This document shows, one piece after another, positions 1 to 8,369 of a DNA stretch of 64,000 nt. The position numbers were made by a program, and so were the translations under genes. The notes under the pieces were generated by a model that saw nothing but the letters and a program-made list of their open reading frames with translations, did no database searches and was not told where the DNA came from. Each line of letters opens with the position of its first letter. Within the stretch, counting starts at the first letter, position 1. This stretch comes from Achromobacter spanius (GTDB taxonomy: Bacteria; Pseudomonadota; Gammaproteobacteria; Burkholderiales; Burkholderiaceae_B), in contig NZ_CP121261.1 of the NCBI RefSeq assembly GCF_029637605.1, positions 5,332,001 through 5,396,000 on the forward strand, in the 5' to 3' direction.

Positions 1-1607
1 ATCAAGGACAGCAGGGTGGGGGGCAGGTCGATCTGGCTGATCAGGCGGTCGTCGCGGCGCGCTTCGACGCCACCGCCCAGAATTACGGCAGGAATATGGA
101 AGTGGCGCACGGGCACCAGGCTGGCGCCGAACACGCGCGAGTCATGGTCGGCCGCCACCAGGAACACGGTGTTCTCCCAATACGGCGAGGCCTTGGCGCG
201 TTCAAAGAACTGGCCCAGGGCCCAGTCCGCATAGCGCACGGTGTTTTCCACGGTCGCCGGGTTGCCTTCGGTCTGGATGCGCCCGGCGGGGTATTCCCAC
301 GGGGTGTGGTTCGATACGCTGAAGGCCAGCGTGAAGGTGGGCTTGTCGCCGTCCTCGCGCAGCAGGCGGTCTAGCTGATTGAACATGTCTTCGTCCGAGG
401 CGCCCCAGGTGCCCACGAAGGCGGGGTTGACGAAGTCGGCGCGGTCAACGATTTGCTTGAAGCCGTTGCCCAGGAAGAAGCCCTTCATATTGTCGAAGTG
501 CGATTCGCCGCCGTAGATGAAGCGCGAATGGTAGCCATGTCGCCCCAGCAGGTCCGCCAACGAGAAAAAGCCGCGTTGCGAACGGGGCAGTTTCAACACG
601 GCTTGGGCCGGCGTCGGCAAAAAGCCGGTTGTCACCGCTTCCAGCCCGCGCACGGAACGGGTGCCGGTGGCATAGGCGCGGGTAAAGGTCCAGGCCTCGC
701 GCGCCAGCGCATCCAGTTCGGGCGTCAGGTTGGCGCCGCCCAGCCCCGCGCTGTACTGCGCACCCAGGCTTTCTTCCAGGATGATCACCAGGTTCAGCGG
801 GCGCGCCGTCTTGCGCGTGGCGGGCTGGCTGTGCAGGCTGGGGTAGTCGGGGTTGGCGGGCGGGTTGGGCAGGCCGGACTGCGCCAGCACCAGATCATGC
901 ATCTTGGCCTCGTCCATGCCGCCGTAAACCGCCGACGCCGACTTTTCGTTCTTCATGCTGTAGACGGCATAGAACACGTTGTAGAGCGAGTTCAGCGCCA
1001 GGGTGTTGAGCATGCCGTCCGAGCAATACGCCACTGAAGACGGATTGATGGGCCGGTGGCTCAGCGTGCCGCGTATGGCAAGAATGACGATGGCCAGGAT
1101 AACCACGCTGGCGATCGGCATTTGCCACCACGCAAGCTGCGCATCGGGTTGGGCGTGGCCGAACAGGTTGAACGCGCCCCACCCAATAAGGGCCAGCGCG
1201 CCAAAACCGCCCAAGAGCGCCAGCTTGTAGCCGCGCCAAAGCATGCCCGAGACTTCGCGCGGATGCTTCAGGTATTCGACGAACAAGCGGTTGGGGCGCG
1301 AGTCGTATTCCAGAATGAAGGGCGGCGAGGCCACTTCCAGGAAGGCCAGCAGGATGAAGGCGACCAGATACCAGTAGCCGGCTATCGTCGCGGCAATGGG
1401 GAAATGGCCCAGCAAAGGCGACAACACCGCCGGCAAGGCGGCCAGCACGGCAATCTGGTGCGCGTCGATGCGCAGCCCACCCAACAGCAGGGGGAACAGG
1501 CCGCCGGCATTGCGCACGCGCTGCCACTGCCAGGCGGCCAGCGCCAGGCGGCTAAGCGTCAGCAGCGCAAACGCCGCCACGACAAAAATCAAGGTTGAAT
1601 GCCGCAT
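1..1607 (-). CDS. LTA-synthase-like sulfatase/phosphotransferase, C-terminus cut by window edge
   Basis: The reading frame opens at an ATG whose complement is at 1605-1607 and runs off the left edge with no stop, giving about 535 residues. The N-terminal third is a series of hydrophobic segments (starting MRHSTLIFVVAAFALLTL), as in inner-membrane LtaS/OpgB-type enzymes. The periplasmic part shows alkaline-phosphatase-superfamily landmarks: a metal-binding strand NLVIILEES, a YATGTRSVRG motif whose second Thr (about residue 316) fits the LtaS nucleophile, and a late AADHDSRV motif. Such enzymes transfer glycerol- or ethanolamine-phosphate to envelope glycans. The substrate here is not predictable. 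It is divergent from the AsmA gene across about 270 bp with no evident gene. Family call is confident, function less so. Confidence 0.85.
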   Translation of the reverse strand, partial: MRHSTLIFVVAAFALLTLSRLALAAWQWQRVRNAGGLFPLLLGGLRIDAHQIAVLAALPAVLSPLLGHFPIAATIAGYWYLVAFILLAFLEVASPPFILEYDSRPNRLFVEYLKHPREVSGMLWRGYKLALLGGFGALALIGWGAFNLFGHAQPDAQLAWWQMPIASVVILAIVILAIRGTLSHRPINPSSVAYCSDGMLNTLALNSLYNVFYAVYSMKNEKSASAVYGGMDEAKMHDLVLAQSGLPNPPANPDYPSLHSQPATRKTARPLNLVIILEESLGAQYSAGLGGANLTPELDALAREAWTFTRAYATGTRSVRGLEAVTTGFLPTPAQAVLKLPRSQRGFFSLADLLGRHGYHSRFIYGGESHFDNMKGFFLGNGFKQIVDRADFVNPAFVGTWGASDEDMFNQLDRLLREDGDKPTFTLAFSVSNHTPWEYPAGRIQTEGNPATVENTVRYADWALGQFFERAKASPYWENTVFLVAADHDSRVFGASLVPVRHFHIPAVILGGGVEARRDDRLISQIDLPPTLLSL

Positions 1608-1879
1608 TGGGCCTCCAGGTTGTGCGAAACGGTCGAAGCCATTTCGCTTTGTAACTGCGTTGCGGGTGCGTCGGGAGCCCCAGGCACGCCACATGCTGCG
1701 CGCTCACAGCACGCCATTGCGTTGCCGTGCATTGTCACCCCGCCCACGCCGTATTCATCTGGAAAGATCCGCACACATTATGGGGCCGGCAAGCTTAACC
1801 CCGCGGTTTGGCCGCGATACCCTTGATGGTAACGAGCGCCGGCGGCGGCAGGCTGGCCATAACGCCAAGGATGATAACC

Positions 1880-3955
1880 ATGACGCGCACAAGAAAAATA
1901 GCGATCGGGATTGTAGGGGCTCTGGCCCTCATCGTGCTGGTGTTGGTGGTGGTGATCGCCACCTTCGATTGGAACCGGGCCAAGCCCATGATCAACGAGC
2001 GCGCCAGCGCCGCCATTGGACGCCCATTCGCCATCAATGGCGACCTGAGCGTTGAATGGGGCCGCGAGCCGGCCGAGGGCGGCTGGCGCGCCTGGGTGCC
2101 ATGGCCGCACGTCGTCGCCAATGACATCTCGGTAGGCAATCCACCGTGGGCAAAGGCGCCGCATTTCGCCACGCTCAAGCGCGGCGAATTCAGCTTGGCG
2201 CCATTGCCGCTGCTGCGCCAGCGCGTGGTCATCCGCAAGATTCAATTGACCGAGCCCGCCGCCGACCTGGAACGCCTGGCCGATGGCCGCGCGAACTGGG
2301 TCTTCACGCTGCCCGAATCCGGCGAACCGTCGCCGTGGGTGCTGGACATCAACCAGATCGGGTTCGACAAGGGCCGGGTCGGTTATGTCGACGAAGTCCT
2401 CAAGGCGGACCTGACGGTGCTGGTGGACCCTTTGGGCAAACCCGTGCCTTTCGCGGACGTGGCCGGCGCCGCTTTCGTGCCCCAGGACGGGCAGGCACCC
2501 GCGCCCCGCGACTACGTCTTCGGCTGGAAAGTGGATGGCAAATTCAAGGGCCTGACGACCCAGGGCGAAGGCAAGGTCGGCGGCATGCTGGCCATGCAGG
2601 ATCCCAAACAACCGTTTCCCATACAGGCCGACGTGGCCATCGGCGGCACCAAGGCGTCGGTCACCGGCACCTTGACCGACCCCGCCAACCTGGGCGCGCT
2701 GGACCTGCGCCTGAAACTGGCGGGCGCATCGATGGCGCAGTTGTACCCGCTGACCGGCGTGACGCTGCCCGACACGCCGCCCTATTCCACCGACGGACAC
2801 CTGGTGGCCAAGCTGAAGAATCCCGGGGGCGCGGTGTTCGACTACAAGGATTTCAACGGCAAGGTCGGCAATAGCGACTTGCATGGCGACATCACGTTTG
2901 CCCTGGGCGCGCCGCGGCCCAAGCTCACGGGCAAGCTGGTGTCCAAGCAACTGCGCATGGTGGACCTGGGCCCGCTGATCGGCGTGCCGGCCGACGGCAC
3001 GAAGGCAGCCCCGGCGGACAAATCCAAGGACGCGCCGGCCAAGCCTAAGGGCGGCAAGGTGCTGCCCACGCAGGCATTCCGCACCGACCGCTGGCGCGAC
3101 ATGGATGCCGACGTTGAACTGGACGCGGGGCGCATCGTTCACGACAGCAAGCTGCCCTTGTCCGACTTGTCGGTACATGTGCTGCTTCAGGACGGCAAGC
3201 TGACGCTGGACCCTTTCCGCTTCGGCATCGCGGGCGGCACCATCGGCGGCACCATCAAGCTGGACGGCGCGCGTGAAACCATGGACGGGCGCGTGGACCT
3301 GCGCGCGCGCCGCCTGCGGCTCAAGCAACTGTTCCCCGCCACCGAAGCCATGCAGAAAACACTGGGTGAACTCAATGGCGACATGGCCGTCAGCGGCACC
3401 GGCAATTCGGTGGCTGCGCTGTTGGGCACCGCTACCGGCGACGTCAAGATGCTGGTCAACGACGGCGTCATCAGCCGCAGCCTGATGGAGATTGCCGGCT
3501 TGAACGTGGCCAACTATGTGGTGTCCAAATTGTTTGGCGACGACGAGGTCGACATCAACTGCGGCGCCGCCGACCTCGCCATGAAGAACGGCGTGATGAC
3601 GCCGCGCGTTTTTGTCTTCGACACCGAGAATGCCTTGGTCAGCATCACCGGAAGCGCTGACTTCAAGAACGAAAAGATGGATCTGGACATCACCCCCGAC
3701 AGCAAGGGCTTCCGCATCTTTTCCCTGCGTTCGCCCTTGTATGTGCAAGGCAGCTTCGGCGATCCCGACGTGGGCGTACACGTGGGTCCGCTGGCCGCGC
3801 GCGGCGCGGGCATGGTGGCGCTGGGCGTATTGCTGACGCCGGCGGCAGGCTTGCTGGCGCTGATCGCGCCCAGCACGAACGATGAGAACGCCTGCGGACC
3901 ATTGCTGGAACAGATGCGCAAGCCGCCGGCCGCGCCCGCACCGAAGGGAAAATAG
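1880..3955 (+). CDS. AsmA family protein
   Basis: The product is 691 residues with one N-terminal transmembrane segment (about residues 8-28, rich in Ile/Val/Leu), then a long beta-rich periplasmic region. The N-terminal FDWNRAKPMINERASAAIGR segment and the late AsmA_2-type region (VSKLFGDDEVDINCGAADL, near residues 545-565) identify the AsmA family. These are inner-membrane-anchored proteins of the bridge-like lipid-transfer group. I chose the ATG at 1880 because AAGG lies nine bases upstream; an in-frame ATG at 1871 sits right against that AAGG. A Lys/Ala/Pro-rich linker around residues 375-395 separates two halves. It converges with the diguanylate cyclase gene. Confidence 0.85.
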   Translation: MTRTRKIAIGIVGALALIVLVLVVVIATFDWNRAKPMINERASAAIGRPFAINGDLSVEWGREPAEGGWRAWVPWPHVVANDISVGNPPWAKAPHFATLKRGEFSLAPLPLLRQRVVIRKIQLTEPAADLERLADGRANWVFTLPESGEPSPWVLDINQIGFDKGRVGYVDEVLKADLTVLVDPLGKPVPFADVAGAAFVPQDGQAPAPRDYVFGWKVDGKFKGLTTQGEGKVGGMLAMQDPKQPFPIQADVAIGGTKASVTGTLTDPANLGALDLRLKLAGASMAQLYPLTGVTLPDTPPYSTDGHLVAKLKNPGGAVFDYKDFNGKVGNSDLHGDITFALGAPRPKLTGKLVSKQLRMVDLGPLIGVPADGTKAAPADKSKDAPAKPKGGKVLPTQAFRTDRWRDMDADVELDAGRIVHDSKLPLSDLSVHVLLQDGKLTLDPFRFGIAGGTIGGTIKLDGARETMDGRVDLRARRLRLKQLFPATEAMQKTLGELNGDMAVSGTGNSVAALLGTATGDVKMLVNDGVISRSLMEIAGLNVANYVVSKLFGDDEVDINCGAADLAMKNGVMTPRVFVFDTENALVSITGSADFKNEKMDLDITPDSKGFRIFSLRSPLYVQGSFGDPDVGVHVGPLAARGAGMVALGVLLTPAAGLLALIAPSTNDENACGPLLEQMRKPPAAPAPKGK

Positions 3956-3977
3956 GCGGCTTGCGCGGCAGCCATCA

Positions 3978-3995
3978 GGCGGCGTGAAAGCCGCC
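3978..3995. terminator. Small stem-loop between convergent genes
   Basis: GGCGGC-GTGAAA-GCCGCC is a perfect six-base-pair stem in the 55-base gap between the convergent AsmA and diguanylate cyclase genes. There is no T-tract on either strand, so an intrinsic terminator is only a possibility. Confidence 0.3.
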
Positions 3996-4010
3996 GCGTG
4001 GCGCCCGCGA

Positions 4011-5609
4011 CTAGTCCCCCGGCGTTACCCGCCGCGCGCCTTCTGGCGTGGTGTCGTCAGCGGTGCAGACGGCGTCGCGGCCGTGGTTCTTGGCGTGATA
4101 AAGCGCTTGGTCCGCGCGCTGATAAACGGCTTCCAGCGAGGCCCCGTGCTCAGGAAAGCGCGCCACGCCCACTGATATCGTGATGCGCGACCCGATGATG
4201 TCGGGCGTCTGCTGGTGGGCAATGCGGTGGCGCAGGCGCTCAGCGGCCGCCGCGGCGGATCGTAGCGATGCACCCGGCATCAGCACCACGAACTCTTCAC
4301 CCCCGGCGCGCGCCAGCGTGTCGCCCGCGCGCGAGCCTTCGTTCATGACCGCTGCCAGCGCCTGCAACGCGCGGTCCCCAGCCGTGTGGCCAAAGCGGTC
4401 ATTGATGGTCTTGAAGCGGTCGATGTCGATGGCCAGCAAGGCCACGGGCGAGCCCTCCGCTTGCAGTAGCGCCATCGCTTCGTCCAGGCCACGACGGTTC
4501 AACAGGCCCGTCAGCGTATCCGTCGTGCTTTCGCGGCGCAGATCACGAATCTTGTGATGGATCGGCGCCAGGCCGATGATCAGCGCGCGCTTGAGCTCGG
4601 CCGCCTCGAAATACCAGGACCGCACGCCGCGCAGGCTGTCGGCGGAATCCGGATCCTGCATGCGCCGGGCGATGCTGGCCAGCTCGCCAAGCGGACGTGC
4701 GATCCAGCCCGACAACAGCCAGATCGTGGCAATGGACAGCAGCAGCAAGGGCAGTGTGTTGCGCGCGGTAGCGATCAGCAAGTCGACCAAGGGGCGCAAG
4801 GTGCTGGCCACGGGCCGCTCGGCGATGATGCTCCAGCCAGTGCTCGGCACGGGCGCATAGCCGGCCAGCATGTCGTTGCCCTGCGCGTCCGTGTAGCGTC
4901 TTTCGCCGGTTTCACCGCGCCGCGCGGCAGCAAAACCATCATTGTCGGGCGCCTTGCGGCCAAGCAGGCTGCGATCCGGGTGATAGATCAGCGTTCCATT
5001 GCGATCCATCACGTACAGATAGGAGTCGTCACGGTAGAAATGCTTGTCCCGCAGGCGATCCAGCACGTTGTCTTCGTGTAGGTACAGCGTGCCGGCGATG
5101 TACCCCAGGTAGCGATGGTCGCGCGAGAAAATCGGATGCGAATACAGAATCACCCAACGGCCGGAGTTGGCTTGGTAGGGTTCGCTGATGGCGGGCTGCT
5201 GCGTGTGGATTGCGTGTTGCGACGCGTCGCTGGCCAGATGCTGTCCCAGCATGTTTGGATTGGCCGATGACACCGCGATCACCTTGCCGGCCGGCGACAC
5301 CACCATGCTGGAATTGAAATGGCCTAGCTGCGCTTGCTGCCGCCGCGTTTCCTCGGCCATCAGCTCGGGCCGGCCTTCCATATCGGTCAGCACGTCGGCG
5401 CTGTACGCCAGGTATCGGCGCAAGTCGGCCAGGAACAGGTCGGTGGTAACGGCAAGCTTCGAAGCGTAGGCGCGGTTGACCTCAAGCGCGTTGTGCAGCA
5501 AGAGATCGCGTTGCACCAGATAGCTGGCATGCAGCCCGCCCGCCAGTACCAACACCACCGACAGCAAACAGATCCACAGGATCAGGCGCCGAAGGTCAAG
5601 GCGAAACAT
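4011..5609 (-). CDS. Membrane sensor diguanylate cyclase (CACHE-like + GGDEF)
   Basis: The protein is 532 residues. An N-terminal TM helix (LILWICLLSVVLVLAGG) is followed by a periplasmic double-CACHE-type sensor (with the typical YIAGTLYL and MDRNGTLIYHPD stretches), a second TM near residues 287-306, a HAMP-like connector, then a GGDEF domain. The active-site loop is GGEEF at 436-440, and RAGD at 427-430 sits exactly five residues upstream, which is a canonical RxxD inhibitory c-di-GMP site. It should therefore make c-di-GMP in response to a small periplasmic ligand and be product-inhibited. Start is the ATG complementary to 5607-5609; longer in-frame extension lacks hydrophobic or domain character. 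It lies 11 bases downstream of the tetR stop and may be co-transcribed. Confidence 0.93.
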   Translation of the reverse strand: MFRLDLRRLILWICLLSVVLVLAGGLHASYLVQRDLLLHNALEVNRAYASKLAVTTDLFLADLRRYLAYSADVLTDMEGRPELMAEETRRQQAQLGHFNSSMVVSPAGKVIAVSSANPNMLGQHLASDASQHAIHTQQPAISEPYQANSGRWVILYSHPIFSRDHRYLGYIAGTLYLHEDNVLDRLRDKHFYRDDSYLYVMDRNGTLIYHPDRSLLGRKAPDNDGFAAARRGETGERRYTDAQGNDMLAGYAPVPSTGWSIIAERPVASTLRPLVDLLIATARNTLPLLLLSIATIWLLSGWIARPLGELASIARRMQDPDSADSLRGVRSWYFEAAELKRALIIGLAPIHHKIRDLRRESTTDTLTGLLNRRGLDEAMALLQAEGSPVALLAIDIDRFKTINDRFGHTAGDRALQALAAVMNEGSRAGDTLARAGGEEFVVLMPGASLRSAAAAAERLRHRIAHQQTPDIIGSRITISVGVARFPEHGASLEAVYQRADQALYHAKNHGRDAVCTADDTTPEGARRVTPGD

Positions 5610-5620
5610 GGCGGTATCCG

Positions 5621-6268
5621 TCAGGAACGGGGGGGGGCGGCCGGCGGGACACCCGATGGTGGGCGACTGCCCGTCAGCGCGTCCCAGGCGCACATGGCCT
5701 GGCGTGCCACGGATTGCAACGTCTTGCGGCTGGCGCCATCGCGCGCCTGGATAGACATGCCATGCAGCACGGTCGTGTAGAAGGCCGCCAGGCCTTTCAA
5801 ATCAATGCCGATGGGCAATTCGCCGCTATCGATGCCGGCCGACAGGCGGGCCTGGATGTGGCTTTGCATTTCCCGGCGGTTGTCGCATAGGAATCCACCG
5901 ACGCTGTCGTGGTGCACGCTGCCGGACGGCGCGCCCAGCACGATCATGCAGCCGGGTGGGGTGCCGGGGGCGGTATAGCGTTCGGCCGCCGCCATCAGCA
6001 TGGCCTGGATGCCATCGCGCGCGGTGGCGCCGTCTTGCAGTGCGCGCCGCGACGAACCGCCCGTAGTGTCGCGATACAGGGCCACGGCCTCGCGGAATAG
6101 TCCTTCCTTTGAGCCGAATGCGCCGTAAAGGCTGGGCGAGTTGATCCCCATCGCCTCGGTCAAATCCGCAAGCGATGCGCCTTCATATCCCTTCGACCAG
6201 AAAACCTCCATGGCCTTTTGCAAGGCCTGGTCCCGGTCGAAGTTCCGGGGACGCCCACGTTCTGCCAT
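5621..6268 (-). CDS. TetR/AcrR family transcriptional regulator
   Basis: The product is 215 residues. The N-terminus MAERGRPRNFDRD and the helix-turn-helix at about residues 28-52 (ASLADLTEAMGINSPSLYGA, then FGSKEGLF) are textbook TetR. The C-terminal ligand domain (PGCMIVLGAPSG, DSGELPIGID) resembles regulators that sit next to short-chain dehydrogenases. It is divergent from the SDR gene, with a near-perfect 22-bp palindrome in the shared 115-bp intergenic region, so local repression of the SDR and probably autoregulation is the likely role. The C-terminal tail is Pro-rich (SRPPSGVPPAAPPRS). The inducer is unknown. Confidence 0.92.
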   Translation of the reverse strand: MAERGRPRNFDRDQALQKAMEVFWSKGYEGASLADLTEAMGINSPSLYGAFGSKEGLFREAVALYRDTTGGSSRRALQDGATARDGIQAMLMAAAERYTAPGTPPGCMIVLGAPSGSVHHDSVGGFLCDNRREMQSHIQARLSAGIDSGELPIGIDLKGLAAFYTTVLHGMSIQARDGASRKTLQSVARQAMCAWDALTGSRPPSGVPPAAPPRS

Positions 6269-6319
6269 GGCGGGATTTTACTCGCGGCACCTATTTTGTG
6301 TTGATCGATAAAAAAATAG

Positions 6320-6352
6320 TTGACGAAAGAAATGCCGCGCGGCGATGATATT
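6320..6352 (+). promoter_or_regulatory. Candidate promoter of the SDR gene
   Basis: A TTGACG -35 element is at 6320-6325. An A/T-rich GATGATATT stretch about 18-20 bases further supplies a weak -10 that runs into the palindromic operator. The layout would let bound TetR block RNA polymerase. Confidence 0.5.
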
Positions 6353-6371
6353 TGTACTGATCACTACAAAT
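6350..6371. promoter_or_regulatory. TetR-type palindromic operator
   Basis: The 22-bp sequence is a two-fold palindrome (ATTTGTA half site, TGATCA centre, TACAAAT half site) with only the symmetric c/c pair breaking symmetry. It ends 12 bases before the SDR start codon and lies in the tetR-SDR divergent region, the usual place for a TetR operator. Confidence 0.75.
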
Positions 6372-6383
6372 TAAGGGCAAAGC

Positions 6384-7130
6384 ATGGGCAATTTGAACGG
6401 AAAAGTGGCATTCGTGACCGGCGGCAGCCGCGGCATTGGCGCGGCCATTGTGCGGCGCCTGGCCGCCGACGGCGCCAGCGTGGCCTTCACCTACGTCAGC
6501 GCCTCTTCCGCTGACACGGCGCAGGCGCTGGCCAAGGAACTGTCGTTGGACGGCCGCCGCGCGGTCGCCATCCAGGCCGACGCCGAAGACGCGCTGGCCG
6601 TTCGACAAGCGGTGGAGCAGGCCATCAGCACGCTGGGGCCGGTGGATGTGTTGGTCAACAACGCAGGCATATTCGTCACCGGCGGCATTGGCGACACCAG
6701 CCTGGACGACTACGAGCGCACGATGAACATCAACGTGCGCGCACCCTTCGTCGCCATCCGCACCGCGCAGGCATCCATGCCCGACGGCGGCCGCATCATC
6801 AACATCGGTAGTTGCCTGGCCATGCGGGCCGGCCGCCCGGGCGTGGCGCTATACGCCGCCAGCAAGTCCGCGCTGATCGGCCTGAGCCAAGGCCTGGCGC
6901 GCGACCTCGGCCCCCGCGGCATCACCGTCAACGTGGTGCATCCGGGCCCAGTCAACACTGACATGAACCCGTCGAATGGGGACCGCGCAAGCGAACTGGT
7001 CGCGGTGCTGTCCCTGCCGCACTACGGCGAACCTCGTGACATCGCCGGCATGGTCGCGTTTTTGGCAGGGGCCGAAGGGCGCTATGTGACCGGGGCAAGC
7101 CTGGCGGTGGATGGCGGATACGCAGCTTGA
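6384..7130 (+). CDS. SDR family NAD(P)-dependent oxidoreductase
   Basis: The product is 248 residues, the usual length for a classical short-chain dehydrogenase/reductase. All key elements are visible: the cofactor-binding TGGSRGIG at 12-19, NNAG at 92-95, catalytic Ser143 in NIGS, and the YAASK motif giving Tyr157 and Lys161. The ending VTGASLAVDGGY is typical of the 3-oxoacyl-ACP-reductase-like subgroup. Substrate cannot be assigned from sequence. Its divergent TetR regulator and the palindrome just upstream of the start suggest induction by a specific small molecule rather than a housekeeping FabG role. Confidence 0.94.
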   Translation: MGNLNGKVAFVTGGSRGIGAAIVRRLAADGASVAFTYVSASSADTAQALAKELSLDGRRAVAIQADAEDALAVRQAVEQAISTLGPVDVLVNNAGIFVTGGIGDTSLDDYERTMNINVRAPFVAIRTAQASMPDGGRIINIGSCLAMRAGRPGVALYAASKSALIGLSQGLARDLGPRGITVNVVHPGPVNTDMNPSNGDRASELVAVLSLPHYGEPRDIAGMVAFLAGAEGRYVTGASLAVDGGYAA

Positions 7131-7162
7131 TGTTGCCGTGATGAAAGTTTTTTCTGTGTGAC

Positions 7163-7191
7163 TTGCACAAACGAAAAAACCTACATATAAT
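7163..7191 (+). promoter_or_regulatory. Strong sigma-70 promoter upstream of tRNA-Lys
   Basis: TTGCAC (7163-7168) and TATAAT (7186-7191) are separated by exactly 17 bases. Predicted transcription start is near 7198, leaving a 5' leader of about 110 nt before the mature tRNA. Confidence 0.8.
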
Positions 7192-7306
7192 CTTGCTTCT
7201 TCGCACTGCACACACAACGAAACGCAGCCAGCGGCACCGGATACCGATCGCAAATATCGACTAACCGGCGCAGTTGAAAACGAATCAAAGTGACGTGAAT
7301 TGCGCA

Positions 7307-7382
7307 GGGCTGTTAGCTCAGTTGGTAGAGCAGCGGACTCTTAATCCGTAGGTCGAGTGTTCGAGCCACTCACAGCCCACCA
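7307..7382 (+). tRNA. tRNA-Lys (anticodon CTT)
   Basis: The sequence folds as a complete cloverleaf. Acceptor arm GGGCTGT pairs with ACAGCCC, the D arm contains AGCTCAGTTGGTAGAGC, the anticodon stem GCGGA/TCCGT closes the loop CTCTTAA, and the T loop is TTCGAGC. Discriminator A and CCA are encoded. The anticodon CTT reads AAG (Lys). Integrase debris directly downstream shows that its 3' end has served as a phage/island attachment site. Confidence 0.97.
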
Positions 7383-7408
7383 GAATTCTTTGGTAGTACT
7401 AAGCACTT

Positions 7409-7434
7409 AGCCCACCGGTAACGGTGGGCTTTTT
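7409..7434 (+). terminator. Rho-independent terminator after tRNA-Lys
   Basis: AGCCCACC-GGTAAC-GGTGGGCT is a perfect eight-base-pair stem followed by TTTTG, 27 bases after the tRNA 3' end. Confidence 0.9.
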
Positions 7435-7591
7435 GCGTTCTGGGGATTTTGACCGCACTTCTAACGCACTCCGGTGTTTTGGGGGACTGTGCCAGCGATC
7501 TTCGTGCGGCTGGTAAAGAAAAAAATTTCTGCCTCCATTTGCTGGTGGTTTTCGGCGAAACGGAGCCCAGCGAAGCGAGAGCCCACTCGCG

Positions 7592-7795
7592 TTGGCGCCT
7601 ATACCTCAATCCAAAAATTGTGAGATAGGCATCCTGGCTAACATTCAAAATCGCGGTGATAAGCAATGTCAGGTAGACGTCCGTCGTAAGGGCTACCCGT
7701 GCCAGACCCAAACATTCGAAAGCAAGGCACTAGCTGAACAGTGGGCGCGAGAGGTGGAATGCGATATGACTCAGGGCAGCTTTCGGGCTCTCTGA
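7592..7795 (+). pseudogene. Truncated tyrosine-recombinase (phage integrase) N-terminus
   Basis: This short frame encodes the N-terminal DNA-binding arm of a phage/island integrase. The stretch ILANIQNRGDKQCQVDVRR, then KGYPCQTQTFESKALAEQWA and REVECDMTQGSF, follows the usual pattern VRRKGxPxxxxTFxTKAxAExWARxxExxM of these enzymes. A TGA follows at once and neither the SAM-like domain nor the catalytic R...HxxR...Y domain appears within the next kilobase. The frame opens at a TTG and has no clear ribosome site, so expression is doubtful. Its place, about 240 bp past the tRNA-Lys 3' end, is where an island integrase normally sits. Confidence 0.7.
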
Positions 7796-7975
7796 TTGTC
7801 GCTCGTGCTTCTACGCACCCTCGGGTGCATGCTCTTTTGCGAGCAATGCATGTCACATCCGGTTCGGTCGAGTTGAAAGGAAAGCATTATTGGTAAAAAA
7901 GCTTCAGTTTGGAAACAATGGTTTCCCTTATTTTTATCCTAAATCTAGTCTGTTGCGGAATAAGCGTAATTATTA

Positions 7976-8005
7976 TTGACATGATTGCGGGTCATTGTTC
8001 ATTAT
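7976..8005 (+). promoter_or_regulatory. Candidate hipBA promoter
   Basis: TTGACA at 7976-7981 with a CATTAT -10 candidate at 8000-8005 (18-base spacing). If the hipB start at 8016 is right the leader is only a few bases long, so the downstream ATG choice or the promoter is uncertain. Confidence 0.45.
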
Positions 8006-8015
8006 GCTTACCCTT

Positions 8016-8369
8016 ATGCCAGCAAAATCACCTATTCTCTACCCACGTCAAGCCAAGCTCTTGAAGGAGCTGGGGGCTCGGTTGCGTGCCGCGCGATTGC
8101 GCCGGCGCTTTTCCGTGCTGCTTGTTGCCGAGCGGGCTGGCGTGTCGCGGCCTACCGTCAACAAGGTAGAGCAGGGCGATCCGACGGTGACCATGGGAAC
8201 CTACCTGCGGGTGTTGACGGTGCTCGGGCTGGAGAACGATCTGACGCCGGTGGCCGCTGACGACGTGGTGGGCCGCAGGCTTCAGGACGCCGCCCTGGAG
8301 ACACCCCGTCGAGCCCCTAAAACCAAGAAGGCGACTGCGTCGCCGGTTAAGGATAAGGAAGCCATATGA
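8016..8369 (+). CDS. hipB: HipB-like antitoxin, XRE family DNA-binding protein
   Basis: The product is 117 residues. A helix-turn-helix of the XRE/Cro type covers about residues 15-70: LKELGARLRAARLRRRFSVL, then AERAGVSRPTVNKVEQGD as the recognition pair. The C-terminus is a basic, Pro/Lys-rich tail (PRRAPKTKKATASPVK). It overlaps hipA by ATGA, the standard antitoxin-first arrangement of hipBA modules, so it should bind HipA and repress the operon. I start at ATG 8016; an ATG at 8004 would add four residues. Confidence 0.85.
   Translation: MPAKSPILYPRQAKLLKELGARLRAARLRRRFSVLLVAERAGVSRPTVNKVEQGDPTVTMGTYLRVLTVLGLENDLTPVAADDVVGRRLQDAALETPRRAPKTKKATASPVKDKEAI

Noticed and set aside
1778-3781. 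667-codon minus-strand frame opposite the AsmA gene
   Set aside because: Composition is the typical His/Gln/Val shadow of a high-G+C gene; AsmA on the plus strand is convincing.
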